Source of the DNA: Agrobacterium tumefaciens
Lineage (GTDB): Bacteria > Pseudomonadota > Alphaproteobacteria > Rhizobiales > Rhizobiaceae
Length of the DNA: 64,000 nucleotides
Reading direction: 5' to 3'
Assembly: GCF_009649785.1 (NCBI RefSeq)
Contig: NZ_WJOK01000003.1
Span: forward strand, 62,001-126,000
The translations under genes were made by a program, and so were the position numbers. Shown here in pieces: positions 32,717 to 42,077 of this stretch. Position 1 is the first letter of the stretch; the number at the start of each line of letters is the position of its first letter. A model generated the notes under the pieces. It did not search any database, was not told where the DNA came from, and worked only from the letters and a program-made list of their open reading frames with translations.

Positions 32717-35633
32717 GGAGTCTCTCTCCCTCAGGGTCGATGAAATGGGGCGAGACCACACGCAATTCGACCGACTGTCCCTGCAAGGGGTTGGCCGCGA
32801 CGACGATCTCTCCGATACGGTTTGCACCATCGGCAAGGAAACCAAGACCGATGCTGAAACCGAGGTTGGGCGAATAGCAGGCGGATGTGATCCAGCCTTG
32901 ATCGGTCTCGGTATTCTGGCTGGCGCCGCGGGTAAACAGATGTGAACCTGACACCACAGGGTCCGTTGCCGCAAGCGGCTGCAGGCCGACGAGCACCCGG
33001 CTTTCGCCGACAAGCCCTTCGCGGCGAGTCATGACGGTACCAATCGCGTCTTTCTTGGCCGAAACCATCCTGCCCATGCCCAGCATCTGCGCCGTCGTCT
33101 GGCCGTTCAACTCGTTTCCGGCAGCATGGCCTTTTTCGATACGCATGACACCAAGCGCTTCCGTCCCGTAGGCGGTGGCTCCAAAATCCGCACCGATCTC
33201 CATCAGCCGGGACATCAGGGCATTACCGTAACGGGCGGGGACTGCAATCTCGTAAGCAAGTTCCCCTGAAAACGAGATCCGGAACAGCCGTGCTCGCAAT
33301 CCCGCGCAAACCGTCAGTTCGGCGCAGGCCATGAAGGGAAAGGCTGCGTTGGAAAGGTCGAAACCATCGACAATGCGTTCGATAAGGCGGCGGGCGTTCG
33401 GACCGGCGACTGCGAGCTGTGCCCAGGCATCCGTTGCCGAGATCAATTGCACATCCAATTCCGGCCACAGGCATTGGCGGGCGAATTCCATGTGACGATA
33501 GACCGGGCCGGCCTGGGCCGTGGTCGTGGTGACGATATAATGATCCTCACGCAGACGGGCACAGGTGCCGTCATCATAGGCGTGGCCGTCTTCCCGCAGC
33601 ATCAGGCCGTAACGGACCATGCCGACCTTGAGGCTCTTCATTGCATTGCAGTAGAGACGGTCGAGAAATTCAGCCGCATCGGCGCCCTGAACATCCACCT
33701 TGCCAAGCGTCGTCACATCGCAGATGCCGACGCCCTTTCGGGTGGCCAGAACCTCGCGGTCGACGGATTGCCGCCAATGGGTCTCCCCGGCTTGAGGGAA
33801 ATATTGGGCACGCATCCATTGACCGACTTCGACGAAAACGGCGCCATGCGCTTCAGCCCAGGCATGGCTGGGTGTCAGGCGGCGCGGACGGAAATGTGCG
33901 CCGGTGTCGCCGCCGCCGAGTACCGCCATCGAAACCGGCGTATAGGGAGGGCGAAAAATCGTCGTACCCGTATCCGGTATCGATTTGCCCGTCAGTTCGG
34001 ACATGATCGCCAATGCGGTGGCATTCGATGTCTTGCCCTGGTCAGTTGCCATACCAAGCGTTGTCCAGCGCTTGAGATGCTCGATGGGCCGCATGTTTTC
34101 CTGATGGGCGAGCTTGATGTCCTTGACCGTGACGTCGTTCTGAAAATCGACCCAGGCGCGCCCTTTCCCCGGCACATGCCACAGGGGCTTGATGCCGATT
34201 TGCGTATCCTCGGCCTCCGGCAGGGCTGGCCTGGATGCGGCGATCCCCATTTGCTCCAGAGCCGTTATGGCAGCGGATGCACCGGAGATCAGCGCCGCCC
34301 CCGTGCTGCCTTTGCCGGCCGCGGCCCCTGAAACGAGCATATGCGAGGGTACGTCACCGGGCAGGAATGCCTGTAGCCCGTCATCCCATAACGGGCGACC
34401 GCGCTGGTGCGATGTAAGATGAACATTGGGGTTCCAGCCCCCGGAGATACCAAGCGCACCGCAATCGATGGTTTCGTCATAGCCATCCTTGCGGACATCG
34501 ATGGAAACCAACCCCAGCCTGCCTTTGCTGCCGGTAACTGTCGCCCCCGCAATCAGGCGGTATTCCGCAAGCGCCCGCGCATCCGGGCGCGGATCGATGA
34601 CTGCGGCGATCTCGACACCTTTCGCAGCCAGGTCGACAGCGGTCCGATGGCCGTCATCGTTATTGGTGAAGATTGCGACCCTGCCTGCCGGACTGACTGC
34701 CCAGCGATTGGCATAGGCACGCAGCGAACCGGCAAGCATGATCCCCGGCCGGTCGTTATTTTTAAACGGGATATGCCTCTCTGTCGCCCCGGCGGCAAGC
34801 ACCGTGCGCTTTGCAGTGATGCGCCAGAGGGACTGGCGTACGCCCTTAGGTGCGGCAAGATGGTCGGAAACCCGCTCGACCGCACCGAATATGCCATGGT
34901 CGAATGAGCCGAAAACCGTGGTGCGGCGCATGACGCGCAGGTTCGGCAGGGTTGAAAACTCCGCCTCTAGCGTTCCGATCCAGTCGGTTGCAGGGGCGCC
35001 GTCGAGCAGGTGGCTCTCTGCAAGCAGGCGACCTCCGAGGCGATTGTCCTCGTCCGCCAGAATAACCTTGGCACCGGCACGCGCCGCGGTCAGGGCAGCA
35101 GCCAGACCGGCCGCTCCGGCGCCGATGACCAGCAGATCGCAGTGAAGGAACCCCTTGTCGTAACTGTCGGGGTCCGGTTTCATCGACAGGCTTCCAAGTC
35201 CCGCAGCCTTGCGAATGGCGGGCTCATAGAGCTTTTCCCAGAACGCCTTCGGCCACATGAACGTTTTGTAGTAAAAGCCTGCGGTCAGGAAATCGGCAAA
35301 CAGATCATTGATCGCAAGGGCATCGAAAGACAGGGACGGCCAGCGGTTCTGGCTTTTCGCCTCCAACCCGTCGAACAGTTCGACCGTCGTGGCGCGGGTA
35401 TTCGGCTCCAGCCGCGATCCCGTGCGCAATTCGACCAGCGCATTCGGCTCTTCTGAGCCGGCAGAGATCACGCCTCTGGGGCGATGATATTTGAAGCTGC
35501 GCCCCATCAGGCGGACATCGTTTGCCAGAAGTGCCGAGGCGAGCGTGTCGCCGGGATGCCCCTGATAATTCTTTCCATCGAAGGTGAAATGCAGCACCTT
35601 GCTGCGGTCGATCAAGCCGTCCTTCAGTCTCAT
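32709..35633 (-). CDS. soxA: Sarcosine oxidase subunit alpha
   Basis: A protein of 974 residues, the large subunit. The N-terminal ferredoxin-fold domain is HFTFDGKNYQGHPGDTLAS; the NAD/FAD-binding domain starts at VIGAGAAGLAAALTAARAG (about residue 170). The C-terminal half is the aminomethyltransferase-like domain that binds tetrahydrofolate (about residues 610-974; ends with VSPHFIDPEGERLRA). It oxidises sarcosine to glycine with formation of methylene-tetrahydrofolate and hydrogen peroxide. It overlaps soxD by four bases (ATGA) and soxG by 8 nt. Other heterotetrameric N-methyl amino acid oxidases are possible. Confidence 0.92.
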   Translation of the reverse strand: MRLKDGLIDRSKVLHFTFDGKNYQGHPGDTLASALLANDVRLMGRSFKYHRPRGVISAGSEEPNALVELRTGSRLEPNTRATTVELFDGLEAKSQNRWPSLSFDALAINDLFADFLTAGFYYKTFMWPKAFWEKLYEPAIRKAAGLGSLSMKPDPDSYDKGFLHCDLLVIGAGAAGLAAALTAARAGAKVILADEDNRLGGRLLAESHLLDGAPATDWIGTLEAEFSTLPNLRVMRRTTVFGSFDHGIFGAVERVSDHLAAPKGVRQSLWRITAKRTVLAAGATERHIPFKNNDRPGIMLAGSLRAYANRWAVSPAGRVAIFTNNDDGHRTAVDLAAKGVEIAAVIDPRPDARALAEYRLIAGATVTGSKGRLGLVSIDVRKDGYDETIDCGALGISGGWNPNVHLTSHQRGRPLWDDGLQAFLPGDVPSHMLVSGAAAGKGSTGAALISGASAAITALEQMGIAASRPALPEAEDTQIGIKPLWHVPGKGRAWVDFQNDVTVKDIKLAHQENMRPIEHLKRWTTLGMATDQGKTSNATALAIMSELTGKSIPDTGTTIFRPPYTPVSMAVLGGGDTGAHFRPRRLTPSHAWAEAHGAVFVEVGQWMRAQYFPQAGETHWRQSVDREVLATRKGVGICDVTTLGKVDVQGADAAEFLDRLYCNAMKSLKVGMVRYGLMLREDGHAYDDGTCARLREDHYIVTTTTAQAGPVYRHMEFARQCLWPELDVQLISATDAWAQLAVAGPNARRLIERIVDGFDLSNAAFPFMACAELTVCAGLRARLFRISFSGELAYEIAVPARYGNALMSRLMEIGADFGATAYGTEALGVMRIEKGHAAGNELNGQTTAQMLGMGRMVSAKKDAIGTVMTRREGLVGESRVLVGLQPLAATDPVVSGSHLFTRGASQNTETDQGWITSACYSPNLGFSIGLGFLADGANRIGEIVVAANPLQGQSVELRVVSPHFIDPEGERLRA

Positions 35634-35920
35634 GCTTCATCTGCCTTCTGACGGAGCGCCACCTCGTTTGCGAGTTCCGCTCCGAGGATTTCATGGGTGA
35701 CGGTGTTTCGCGTGACCACGAGCCAGCTGCGATCACCCTGTTCGTGAAACCACAGTTCCCGATGCAGGCCGGCGGGATTGTCACGCAGATAGACATAATC
35801 GTTGAAGTCTTTCGCAGCGCTCTCGGCCATTCCGTCCGGTCGACGCAACAGGGCGGCATCGCCGAGATAGGTGAATTCCTGAGCGTCGCGCGGCCCGAGC
35901 AGTGGGTGAGGGATCAGCAT
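35630..35920 (-). CDS. soxD: Sarcosine oxidase subunit delta with degenerate zinc site
   Basis: A 96-residue delta subunit. The family frame is clear: GPRDAQEFTYLGD at the start and VTRNTVTHEILG near the C-terminus. In the Corynebacterium enzyme I recall zinc bound by Cys6, Cys9, His59 and Cys63. Here the N-terminal CPxCG motif reads HPLLG (His5, Leu8) and the later HxxGC reads HEQGD (His59 kept, Asp63). Three of four ligands are therefore missing, so zinc is probably not bound in the same way. It starts 10 nt after soxB and overlaps soxA as ATGA. Confidence 0.85.
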   Translation of the reverse strand: MLIPHPLLGPRDAQEFTYLGDAALLRRPDGMAESAAKDFNDYVYLRDNPAGLHRELWFHEQGDRSWLVVTRNTVTHEILGAELANEVALRQKADEA

Positions 35921-35930
35921 TGTTCAAGCC

Positions 35931-37181
35931 TCAGTGAAGGTTCGGTTGGGCACCGGCGCCCTTTTCGTCGATGACATAGCCCTTTTCGAACCGGTCGAGC
36001 CGGTAGGCCTTGGCCGTATCATGCGGGGTATCCGTGGCCAGCAGGTGCGCGAATGCATAGCCGCTGGCCGGCGTCGCCTTGAAGCCGCCGTAACACCAGC
36101 CGGCATTGAGATAGAGGCCCTTCACAGGCGTGTGGTCGATGATCGGTGAACCGTCCATCGACATGTCCATGATGCCACCCCATATGCGCAGCAGGCGCGC
36201 CCGGCCGATCATCGGCATCAGCGCCATGCCGCCCTCGGCGACATCTTCGATGACGGGCAGATTGCCGCGCTGGGCATAGGAATTATAGCCGTCGATATCG
36301 CCACCGAAGACCAGGCCACCCTTGTCGGACTGGCTGACGTAGAAATGGCCTGCTCCGAAGGTTATGACGCCCGGTATGGTCGGCTTCAGCCCTTCCGAAA
36401 CGAAGGCTTGCAGCACATGGCTTTCAATAGGCAGACGCATGCCCGCCATGGCCATGACGCGGCCGGTCGATCCCGCCACGGCGACGCCGACCTTTCCGGC
36501 ACCGATGTAGCCACGGCTGGTTTCCACGCCCTTGATCGTTCCATCCTCGATGCGAAATCCCTGGACTTCGCAGTTCTGGATAAGATCGACCCCTGCCAGA
36601 TCGGCGCCACGCGCGTAACCCCAGGCAACGCCATCGTGGCGGGCAGTTCCAGCGCGGCGCTGGTAAAGGCCGCCCTTGATCGGAAAGCGTGCATTGTCGA
36701 AATTGAGAAACGGGATCATAGCGCGGAGATCGTCTTGCGCCAGCAGTTGCGCGTCCGCACCGGCCAGCAGCATGGCGTTGCCGCGACGGCGGTAGGCATC
36801 GCGCTGCGCGTCGGTGTGGAACAGGTTCACAATGCCGCGCTGGCTTACCATCGCATTGAAATTGAATTCCTGTTCAAGCCCTTCCCAGAGTTTCATCGAA
36901 AACTCATAGAATGGCTCGTTTCCGGGCAGCAGATAGTTTGAGCGGATGATCGTGGTGTTGCGCCCGATGTTTCCTGATCCCAGCCAGCCTTTTTCCAGAA
37001 CGGCGATCCGCGACTTGGAGAAGGTCTTGGCTAGATAATAGGCCGTTGCAAGTCCATGACCGCCACCGCCAACAATGATGAAATCGTAATGAGGTTGCGG
37101 ATCGGGGTTCCGCCACAGTGGGCGCCAGCCCTTGTGGCCGGTCAGGGCCTGTTTGAAAACCTGGAGAGCCGAATAGCGCAA
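35931..37181 (-). CDS. soxB: Sarcosine oxidase subunit beta
   Basis: A flavoprotein of 416 residues with an N-terminal FAD-binding Rossmann motif (DFIIVGGGGHGLATAYYLA, about residue 33). The His of the segment RHDGVAWGYARG (about residue 182) corresponds to the covalently FMN-bound His of this family. The C-terminal half has GHFYVSQSDKGGLVFGGDIDG (split; about residues 280-300) and ends in a conserved GGFKATP...FAH region. It is the first gene of soxBDAG, transcribed away from a divergent GlxA-type regulator. Substrate could be sarcosine or another N-methyl amino acid. Confidence 0.92.
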   Translation of the reverse strand: MRYSALQVFKQALTGHKGWRPLWRNPDPQPHYDFIIVGGGGHGLATAYYLAKTFSKSRIAVLEKGWLGSGNIGRNTTIIRSNYLLPGNEPFYEFSMKLWEGLEQEFNFNAMVSQRGIVNLFHTDAQRDAYRRRGNAMLLAGADAQLLAQDDLRAMIPFLNFDNARFPIKGGLYQRRAGTARHDGVAWGYARGADLAGVDLIQNCEVQGFRIEDGTIKGVETSRGYIGAGKVGVAVAGSTGRVMAMAGMRLPIESHVLQAFVSEGLKPTIPGVITFGAGHFYVSQSDKGGLVFGGDIDGYNSYAQRGNLPVIEDVAEGGMALMPMIGRARLLRIWGGIMDMSMDGSPIIDHTPVKGLYLNAGWCYGGFKATPASGYAFAHLLATDTPHDTAKAYRLDRFEKGYVIDEKGAGAQPNLH

Positions 37182-37321
37182 ATCTGTGTTCCTCGAAAAC
37201 AGGGCGGTTGTCCAAGTTTATAGCGCGATACCGCACGATTTTTTTATCCGTGACGGACGCATTATTGTCCATTTTGGCCAAGTCGGCTAAGCTTGCCCTG
37301 GGGATTGTCTTGGAGCAGGTC

Positions 37322-38308
37322 ATGCACGCCGAAGGGTCGATGTCGATCGGGTTCATACTCATTGAGGGTTATGCGCTGATGTCGTTGGCTGCGGCGGTTG
37401 AGCCGCTGCGCGCGGCCAATCACCTTGCCGGCAAAACGCTCTACCATTGCCGGTTTTATTCGGCGAATGGCGGGTTTGGCGCATCCACGTCAGGCGGAGG
37501 TTTTGATACCGCGCCCGTTTCGCGGGCTTTGTCTGAGAAGCTGGATCTGGTCTTCATCGTCGCGGGCGGAAATCCCATGCTCTATGAAGATCCGGCACTT
37601 GTGCGCAACCTGCGCACGCTCAACCAGCGGGGTGTCAAGCTCGGAGGCATTTCCGGCGGCGCGGCGATCCTTGCTAAATCCGGTCTGATGACGGGCAGAC
37701 GTTTTACCGTTCACTGGACCCACATCGATCCGCTTAGTGAATATGCCAGCGATCTCCTGATCGAGCGTGCGCTCTACGTCATCGATCGCGATCGCTACAC
37801 TTGCGCGGGCGGCGTTGCCGCCATTGACATGATGGGGGCTTTTATTGCGAAAGACCATGGTTCTGCCTTCGCGCGCGATGTCAGCGAATGGTTCATACAT
37901 CCGCGTTTGAGAACGGCCGATGAGCCTCAGTTGGGCCGCGCCGGCCAACGTTTCAACGTCCACCACCCGGTACTCGAAGCTGCAATTGAACTCATGACGA
38001 CCCATGTTGCGGATCCCCTGTCGCCGGAGCAGCTGGGCCAATTGTGCGGCAGCAGTATTCGCCAGCTCCACCGTCTGTTTTCCAGCCATTTCGACCAGTC
38101 CATGATGTCTTTTTACCGTGGTCTTCGGCTGGCAAAGGCGGATGAGCTGCTGCAGCAGACCTCGCTTTCGATCGTTGACGTGGCCTTGCTGACGGGGTTC
38201 TCGACCGCTGCCCATTTCACCCGTTGCTACACCCAGAAATACGGCGTCCCGCCCAGCAGAAGGCGTCGTGCCGGGAGAGATTTCGAGCAGCCGTCCGATG
38301 GTACCTGA
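37322..38308 (+). CDS. GlxA-family (DJ-1/PfpI plus AraC) transcriptional regulator
   Basis: A regulator of 328 residues. The N-terminal DJ-1/PfpI-like domain begins SIGFILIEGYALMSLAAAVEP and includes GGISGGAAILA. The C-terminal AraC domain has the two helix-turn-helix parts (LGQLCGSSIRQLHRLFSSHF and SIVDVALLTGFSTAAHFTRCY). This architecture matches GbdR and SouR, which respond to glycine betaine/dimethylglycine and sarcosine in Pseudomonas, and it is divergent from soxBDAG, so activation of that operon is likely. The start is set by GGAG 8 nt upstream; an earlier frame start lacks a ribosome-binding site. Convergent with the next operon. Confidence 0.88.
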   Translation: MHAEGSMSIGFILIEGYALMSLAAAVEPLRAANHLAGKTLYHCRFYSANGGFGASTSGGGFDTAPVSRALSEKLDLVFIVAGGNPMLYEDPALVRNLRTLNQRGVKLGGISGGAAILAKSGLMTGRRFTVHWTHIDPLSEYASDLLIERALYVIDRDRYTCAGGVAAIDMMGAFIAKDHGSAFARDVSEWFIHPRLRTADEPQLGRAGQRFNVHHPVLEAAIELMTTHVADPLSPEQLGQLCGSSIRQLHRLFSSHFDQSMMSFYRGLRLAKADELLQQTSLSIVDVALLTGFSTAAHFTRCYTQKYGVPPSRRRRAGRDFEQPSDGT

Positions 38309-38363
38309 CGCCCTACCGGAACAGCGTGCGGTTTTTGCGATGACACTTCGGCAAGGCCGTGCG

Positions 38364-39905
38364 TCATGCCTGACGTGAAAGGGCCGTTTCGCGCTCCGCA
38401 TCATGGATCAAGCCCATGATACCCTCGCTCATATCGGCATAGACGCCATTGTTTTCGACCACGCCTTTAACCCGATAGCGGTCCATGACAACAATGCGGT
38501 CGGCCAGTGCCACCATCTCCGGCATGTCACTGGTAATGACGAGAATGGCGGTGCCGCCGTCTGCAAGCTCGCGCAGCAGATCGTGCAGATAGGCCTTGGT
38601 CTTGATGTCGATGCCAACAGAAGGTTCGTCTACAATCAGCAGCTTCACGTCGGCGGCAAGCCACTTGGCGACGCTGATCTTCTGCTGGTTGCCGCCGGAA
38701 AGATTACCCACGGTCTGGCTCAGGCTCGGCGTCTTCACCTCAAGTTTCTGCAGGAAAGGGGTGACCGCCGCACGGATGCGGCTGTCGGAAAGCACGCCGA
38801 ATGCGTTTGAGAGCTTGCGCCAGATGGGAACGCCCGCATTGGCGAGAACGGAATGCTGGAGAATGAGGCCGTCACCCTTGCGGTCCTCGCTGACGTAACC
38901 GACGCCGTATTCGTGGATGGCTTCGGCAACGGAGCGGATGCGGGCCGGGCGATCTTCGATCCGGACTTCGCCCTCCGTGACGGCGAATTTACCCATGATC
39001 GATTTTGCCAATTCGGTGCGCCCAGCGCCCACCAGCCCGTAAAGGCCGACGATTTCACCCTTGCGCACGGAAAGACTGACATCGCGATGGCCGATTGCGG
39101 TAGAAACACCTTTGAGTTCAAGCACCAGCGGATTGTGCTCGACCGCGCGTTTGCGCCAGCCACCGCCGCCTTCGGCACGGCCAATCATCAGGCGCACCAG
39201 GTCCTGGCGTCCGAGACCTTCCATCGACCGGCTTTCGCAGGCGTTTTCGCCATCCCTCAGCACCGTCACCCGGTCGCAAATGTCGAGAACCTCCTCCAAC
39301 TTGTGGCTGAAGAAGACCAGGCTTGCGCCATCATCGCGCAGGCGGCGCAGAATGCGGAAGAGGTTGTCCGTTTCGCTCGGGGTCAGCGATGTCGTGGGTT
39401 CGTCGAGCAAAAGAACCCGGCTTTGCAGGGAAAGCGCCTTCGCAATTTCCACGAGCTGCATTTGCGCAACGGAAAGCTCGGATACCGGCATCGCCGGATC
39501 GACTTCCAGATTGAGAGCCTGCAGCCAGCGGCGTGCGTCGCGGTTCAGCGCGGCGTAGTCGATGGGTTTGAGATAGTGCGCCCCAAGCTTTTCCATGTGG
39601 ATATTCTCGGCAATCGAGAAGCGCGGGATGAGGTTGCGTTCCTGATGGACGACACCGATGCCGCGGGCAATGGCCTCGCGCGGGTTGCCGAAGCGTACTT
39701 CCTGCCCATCGACAAGGATTTGGCCACTGCTCTGATGGTGGACGCCGGTAATGACCTTGATCAACGTCGATTTGCCGGCGCCGTTCTCACCTAGCAACGC
39801 GTGGATCGATCCCGGCTCCAGCGAAAGATTGACGCCCTTGAGCGCCCGAACGCCGGGAAACACTTTTTCGATGTTGCGCGCCTGAAAAACAGGTTGCTTG
39901 TCCAT
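38364..39905 (-). CDS. Ribose-type ABC transporter ATP-binding protein (two ATPase domains)
   Basis: An RbsA-like ATPase of 513 residues with two nucleotide-binding domains. Domain 1: Walker [10 protein letters not shown] (about residue 40) and signature LSVAQMQ. Domain 2: VGAGRTELAKSIMG as its diverged Walker A-like segment (about residue 292) and signature LSGGNQQK (about residue 402). It powers import through the two permeases encoded next to it. It is the last gene of a four-gene minus-strand operon that begins with the binding protein. The stop codon is close to the GlxA-type regulator's 3' end; no clear terminator lies between. Confidence 0.92.
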   Translation of the reverse strand: MDKQPVFQARNIEKVFPGVRALKGVNLSLEPGSIHALLGENGAGKSTLIKVITGVHHQSSGQILVDGQEVRFGNPREAIARGIGVVHQERNLIPRFSIAENIHMEKLGAHYLKPIDYAALNRDARRWLQALNLEVDPAMPVSELSVAQMQLVEIAKALSLQSRVLLLDEPTTSLTPSETDNLFRILRRLRDDGASLVFFSHKLEEVLDICDRVTVLRDGENACESRSMEGLGRQDLVRLMIGRAEGGGGWRKRAVEHNPLVLELKGVSTAIGHRDVSLSVRKGEIVGLYGLVGAGRTELAKSIMGKFAVTEGEVRIEDRPARIRSVAEAIHEYGVGYVSEDRKGDGLILQHSVLANAGVPIWRKLSNAFGVLSDSRIRAAVTPFLQKLEVKTPSLSQTVGNLSGGNQQKISVAKWLAADVKLLIVDEPSVGIDIKTKAYLHDLLRELADGGTAILVITSDMPEMVALADRIVVMDRYRVKGVVENNGVYADMSEGIMGLIHDAERETALSRQA

Positions 39906-39909
39906 GATG

Positions 39910-40887
39910 TCAGGCCTTTCCTGTCTTTTTGCCGAGATGCGTTTCGCGCAGGCGGTTGATGCCGACGGCGGCGAGGATCATTGCGCCAAGCACCACCTGC
40001 ACGAGGAACGGATCGATGGAGAACAGCACGAGTGCCTGCGTGATGATGGCAACGATGACGACGCCGAGCAGGGTCGCCCCCACGCTGACATGCCCGCCAG
40101 CCAGTACGGCACCGCCGATAACGGGTGCGGCAAAGGACAGGATGAGCCAGTCATCGCCAATGGACGGCTGGCCGATCTGCAGGCGGGATACGAGCAGAAT
40201 GCCGGCGACCGACGCCAGGAGGCCGGAAATGCCGTGCGCCACAATCATTGTCGTGCGGATCGAAATGCCGGAAAGCTCTGCCGCATGGCTGTTGCCGCCA
40301 ATGGCAAGGATGAAGCGGCCTATCGGCTGGCGGCGCAGCATGAACCACAGCGCGAATGCAATGATGATGGTGGGTGCGGCGAGCCACGGAACCGGGCCAA
40401 CGAGCAGTGCCGAGCCGAAGGCTTTCACCGATTCCGGCACGCCGTAGAACGGCTCCGCCCGGGTGATGCCGAGGTTGATACCCTTGTAGATCGACAGGGT
40501 CGCCAGTGTGATGACGAAGGCGGAAATGCCTGTGATGGCGATCAGCAGACCGTTGAGCATGCCGCAGACAACACCGATCAGTACCGCAGCAATGGCGGCC
40601 ACCGGTGCCGGAAGCCCCCAGACCTGCATCAGTCCCGCAAAGGATATTGCCGCCAGTCCGCCGATTGCGCCCACGGACAGGTTCATCTGGCCAATGGCAA
40701 TGATGATCATCTGGGAAAAGGCGATGAGCGCATTGACCGCGATTGCAAGAAGCAAAATCTGGATGTTGAAGGAAGAGAGGAAGTTGGGGCTGAAGCTGCG
40801 GATAAGCGCGATTGCCAGCACCGTGACCAATAGAGGGCCGAACCAGTCGGTTCTGGCAAGGCGTAGAAGGGTGTTGTCGGTCTTCAT
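39910..40887 (-). CDS. Ribose-type ABC transporter permease (second)
   Basis: An RbsC-like permease of 325 residues. It starts MKTDNTLLRLARTDWFGP, with about eight to ten hydrophobic helices, the signature GQMNLSVGAIGGL (about residue 70) in which Asn replaces the usual Asp, and GGHVSVGATLLG near the end. It lies 4 bases before the ATPase gene and 10 after the first permease gene. Two different permeases in one operon suggest a heterodimeric channel. Confidence 0.9.
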   Translation of the reverse strand: MKTDNTLLRLARTDWFGPLLVTVLAIALIRSFSPNFLSSFNIQILLLAIAVNALIAFSQMIIIAIGQMNLSVGAIGGLAAISFAGLMQVWGLPAPVAAIAAVLIGVVCGMLNGLLIAITGISAFVITLATLSIYKGINLGITRAEPFYGVPESVKAFGSALLVGPVPWLAAPTIIIAFALWFMLRRQPIGRFILAIGGNSHAAELSGISIRTTMIVAHGISGLLASVAGILLVSRLQIGQPSIGDDWLILSFAAPVIGGAVLAGGHVSVGATLLGVVIVAIITQALVLFSIDPFLVQVVLGAMILAAVGINRLRETHLGKKTGKA

Positions 40888-40897
40888 CGTCCAGTCC

Positions 40898-41884
40898 TCA
40901 AGCCAGGTTACGTCGGGCGAGATAGCTTCGCCGCGCCTTGTCCATCAAAACCGCTAGCAACAGCAGCAGGCCGAGAAATGTCTGGACCCAGAATTCACCG
41001 AGCTGAAGCAGCAGCAGGCCGCTGGTGAGCATGGTGACCAAAAGTGCGCCAAGACAGGTGCCGAGCACCGAAACCTTGCCGCCCTGCAAAAGCGTGCCAC
41101 CGAGAACCGGGCCGAGAAATGCTGGCAGAAGCCAGTCCTGCCCAAGCTGGCCTGCCATGGAAGGAATGGCGGCGCCCGTGCGCGTCACCAGCATCAGGGC
41201 GGCGAGTGCTGCAAGCAGGCCCGACAGCATGTGACAGGCAATGAAGATACGGTCGACCCGAATGCCGGAAAGTTCCGCCGCTTCCGGGCGTGCGCCTGCC
41301 GCCAGCATTTCGCGGCCAAGAACGGTGCGTCGGTAGAGAAAGGACAGGGCAAGCGCCGTTGCGAGCGTGACGAGAAGCAGCGGCGAGAAATAGGTCGCGA
41401 GCTTCATTTTTCCGAAGGCGGCGAAGATCGGCGGTAGGCCACGGTAGGCCTCGGCGCGCGTCAGGAAGATCATCACGCCGAAAAAGATGCTCATGGTGGC
41501 AAGCGTGATGATGAAGCTGTGCAGCCCCGTGCGGATGACGGTCCAGCCATTGACGAAACCGAGCGCCGCGCCGGTGGCGAGACCGCCAATGAGGGCGAGC
41601 GGCCACGGCACGCCAAGCACCTCGATCAGATAACCACAGGCCATGGCCGCCGAGACGCCGATCGCTCCAACGGCAAGATTGAGGCCGCCAGTCACGATCA
41701 CCGCCATCATCGACAGGCCGATCATGATGTTGATCGCGGCACTGCGACCAAGCGTGAACAGATTGAAAGGCGAAAGGAAGCCGCTGGCCGCGACGCCAAA
41801 AATGACGGCGAAGACGACGATCAGCAGAATGAGGCCAAATTCATTGGTCAGAAAAAAGCGGCCTTGCGAAAGGCTGGACCCCAT
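40898..41884 (-). CDS. Ribose-type ABC transporter permease (first)
   Basis: An RbsC-like permease of 328 residues with the signature GGLNLAVGAIGVSAA (about residue 66) and C-terminal GGTLLQGGKVSVLGTCLG. I chose the ATG giving MGSSLSQGRFFL because AGGAGGG lies about 9 nt upstream; starts up to 62 codons earlier would run into the stem-loop after the binding protein. It pairs with the second permease, which differs clearly in sequence. Confidence 0.88.
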   Translation of the reverse strand: MGSSLSQGRFFLTNEFGLILLIVVFAVIFGVAASGFLSPFNLFTLGRSAAINIMIGLSMMAVIVTGGLNLAVGAIGVSAAMACGYLIEVLGVPWPLALIGGLATGAALGFVNGWTVIRTGLHSFIITLATMSIFFGVMIFLTRAEAYRGLPPIFAAFGKMKLATYFSPLLLVTLATALALSFLYRRTVLGREMLAAGARPEAAELSGIRVDRIFIACHMLSGLLAALAALMLVTRTGAAIPSMAGQLGQDWLLPAFLGPVLGGTLLQGGKVSVLGTCLGALLVTMLTSGLLLLQLGEFWVQTFLGLLLLLAVLMDKARRSYLARRNLA

Positions 41885-42030
41885 TCGTCTGTCGCCCTCC
41901 TGCGAGCCCTTTGTGAGCAAAGTATCGTTCACGGTCATGAAACTGTCCCGGTATTGGTTCGCCCGAAGCGCCTGCGCGGGTCGCCTGGTCATTGCGCTGC
42001 CGCCTGAAAGAATATTTTCTGGCGGGGCAG

Positions 42031-42063
42031 ATTGCCGGGCGCGGTCGTTTGCCGCCCGGCAAT
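42031..42063 (-). promoter_or_regulatory. Stem-loop after the binding-protein gene
   Basis: Perfect 11-bp arms (42031-42041 and 42053-42063) with an 11-base loop, 15 nt after the binding-protein stop codon on the minus strand. No T-run follows, so an mRNA-stabilising or partial-termination role is inferred, as for the opp hairpin. Confidence 0.65.
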
Positions 42064-42077
42064 TGCTCAAGGCATGA

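Noticed and set aside
38853-39794. 313-codon plus-strand frame opposite the RbsA-like gene
   Set aside because: Antisense to a clear ATPase with all motifs.
39898-40833. 311-codon plus-strand frame opposite the permease
   Set aside because: Antisense to a hydrophobic permease; polar, Asp/Arg/His-rich composition is the expected reverse reading.
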